From Malaciobacter molluscorum LMG 25693 (lineage in GTDB: Bacteria > Campylobacterota > Campylobacteria > Campylobacterales > Arcobacteraceae): a DNA stretch of 64,000 nucleotides. The notes under the pieces are model-generated. The model did not search any database, was not told the DNA's origin, and worked only from the letters and a program-made list of their open reading frames with translations. Where the stretch lies: contig NZ_CP032098.1 of the NCBI RefSeq assembly GCF_003544935.1, positions 1,612,001-1,676,000 on the forward strand, read 5' to 3'. How positions within the stretch are numbered: the stretch's first letter is position 1; the number at the start of each line of letters is the position of its first letter. Positions 63,379 to 64,000 of this stretch are shown here, piece after piece. A program made the position numbers and the translations under genes.

Positions 63379-64000
63379 AAATGACTTTAGTACGAAGTTA
63401 AACCCAAATCTAAATATTGCAGGTAGATTATCTTTAGGTTTTATAAATCATCCTTTAACTGCTATATCTATTTTTTTAATTTTGGCGCTTGGATATATTT
63501 CATTAATTGTTATGCCAAGAGAAGAAAATCCACAAATAAAAGTAAGTGGTGGAGCCGTAATAGTTGCAATGCCAGGAGCAACTCCAAGCCAAATACAAAA
63601 AGTAATAATAAATCCTTTAGAAAAGAAATTAAGAGAGATAAAAGGAATAGAACATATTTACTCTTTTGCAAAAGATTCTATGGCAATTGTACAAGTGCAA
63701 TACTTTATTGGAGAAGATAAAGAGAGTTCAAACTTAAAATTATATAACCAAATTATGAGAAATATGGATATGATGCCAAAAGGCGCGATGACTCCAATAA
63801 TAAAGACAATGGATATTGATACAGATATACCAATAACAACTATTGCATTTTATTCTCAAAAAAAGAATAATAAAGATTTAATCTCACAAACTGAACTTTA
63901 TAAACAAATAGATAAATTAAGTAAAGAACTAAATAAAATAGACAATGTTGCTTTAATTAATCTAAAAGGTGAAAAAAAAGAGCAATACAATATTTTACTT
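63368..64000 (+). CDS. RND efflux permease, N-terminal part (cut by window end)
   Basis: From the ATG at 63368 the frame is open to the window end (211 codons). It has a cytoplasmic N-terminus, a first helix (about 30-50, HPLTAISIFLILALGYISLIV), then MPREENPQIKVSGGAVIVAMPGATPSQIQKVI and the pore-domain start QKVIINPLEKKLREIKGIEHIYSFAKDS, typical of HAE-type RND pumps, particularly the branch with IxxMPREENPQI. Overlaps the fusion-protein gene by 11 bases, so the three genes are an operon. The remaining ~800 residues are outside. Confidence 0.92.
   Translation, partial: MNNKNDFSTKLNPNLNIAGRLSLGFINHPLTAISIFLILALGYISLIVMPREENPQIKVSGGAVIVAMPGATPSQIQKVIINPLEKKLREIKGIEHIYSFAKDSMAIVQVQYFIGEDKESSNLKLYNQIMRNMDMMPKGAMTPIIKTMDIDTDIPITTIAFYSQKKNNKDLISQTELYKQIDKLSKELNKIDNVALINLKGEKKEQYNILL

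Overview
The window reads as a chromosomal segment of a marine member of the Campylobacterota, most likely an Arcobacter-group bacterium. The DNA is very AT-rich and most genes sit head-to-tail or overlap by a few bases. Typical markers are a large monomeric isocitrate dehydrogenase, a cbpA-hspR heat-shock pair, a separate small FlhB-like protein next to fliK, a DUF1104-like periplasmic protein and many small c-type cytochromes. A complete ectABC-ask operon suggests a salt-adapted marine lineage. Species assignment is inference; no rRNA operon is present.

Layout. 1-2000: start of an RND pump gene, an FtsL-like protein and rsmH (minus), then an aldolase-like protein. 2100-2860: HU, tRNA-Leu(CAA) and a decayed small secreted protein. 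2850-9700: Kef-type antiporter, TetR regulator with divergent emrAB-type pump, and a phosphoethanolamine transferase. 9700-12800: accessory stretch with two unknown genes and an amidoligase/class I amidotransferase pair. 13000-17530: ectoine operon plus a TPR membrane protein. 17600-18450: isolated flagellin-like gene. 18450-21780: glycine-zipper protein, cytochrome c, and an operon of DUF1104-like protein, response regulator, histidine kinase and monoheme cytochrome. 22380-26000: atypical response regulator and Cache-PAS-GGDEF-EAL protein. 26100-28580: ABC exporter with an Aat-fold gene that has no ATG/GTG/TTG start.

28580-32430 is the most disturbed part: lipoproteins, an unknown membrane protein, two copies of an immunity-like gene, and a broken Tle1-like (type VI lipase effector) gene. 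I read it as a decaying effector/immunity locus. 32730-37500 returns to housekeeping: rnpB, lolA, secA and a LolC/E permease. 37500-44970: AsmA-like protein, mltG, icd and small proteins. 45000-46500: FAD oxidoreductase with a rhodanese-like partner. 46600-49100: cbpA-hspR under a HAIR-controlled promoter, converging on ftsZ. 47980-55480 (minus): ppiD-ftsA-ftsZ, recD2-hypothetical-arsC, fliW. 55575-61134 (plus): fliK, flhB2, mreD-like gene, mrdA, fliP. 61248-64000: TolC, membrane-fusion protein and RND pump, cut by the window end.

Several regulatory signals are readable: a HspR/HAIR operator over a near-consensus promoter, a 22-bp-phased operator array before ectA, 11-bp-phased direct repeats of response-regulator type before the DUF1104 operon and before the phosphoethanolamine transferase, a TetR dyad before the emrAB-like genes, and several bidirectional terminators built into the stop codons of convergent genes. 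No CRISPR array, prophage or intact insertion sequence was seen. I found no clearly new multi-gene system; the strongest leads for one are the broken Tle1 locus, the amidoligase pair and the Aat-like gene.
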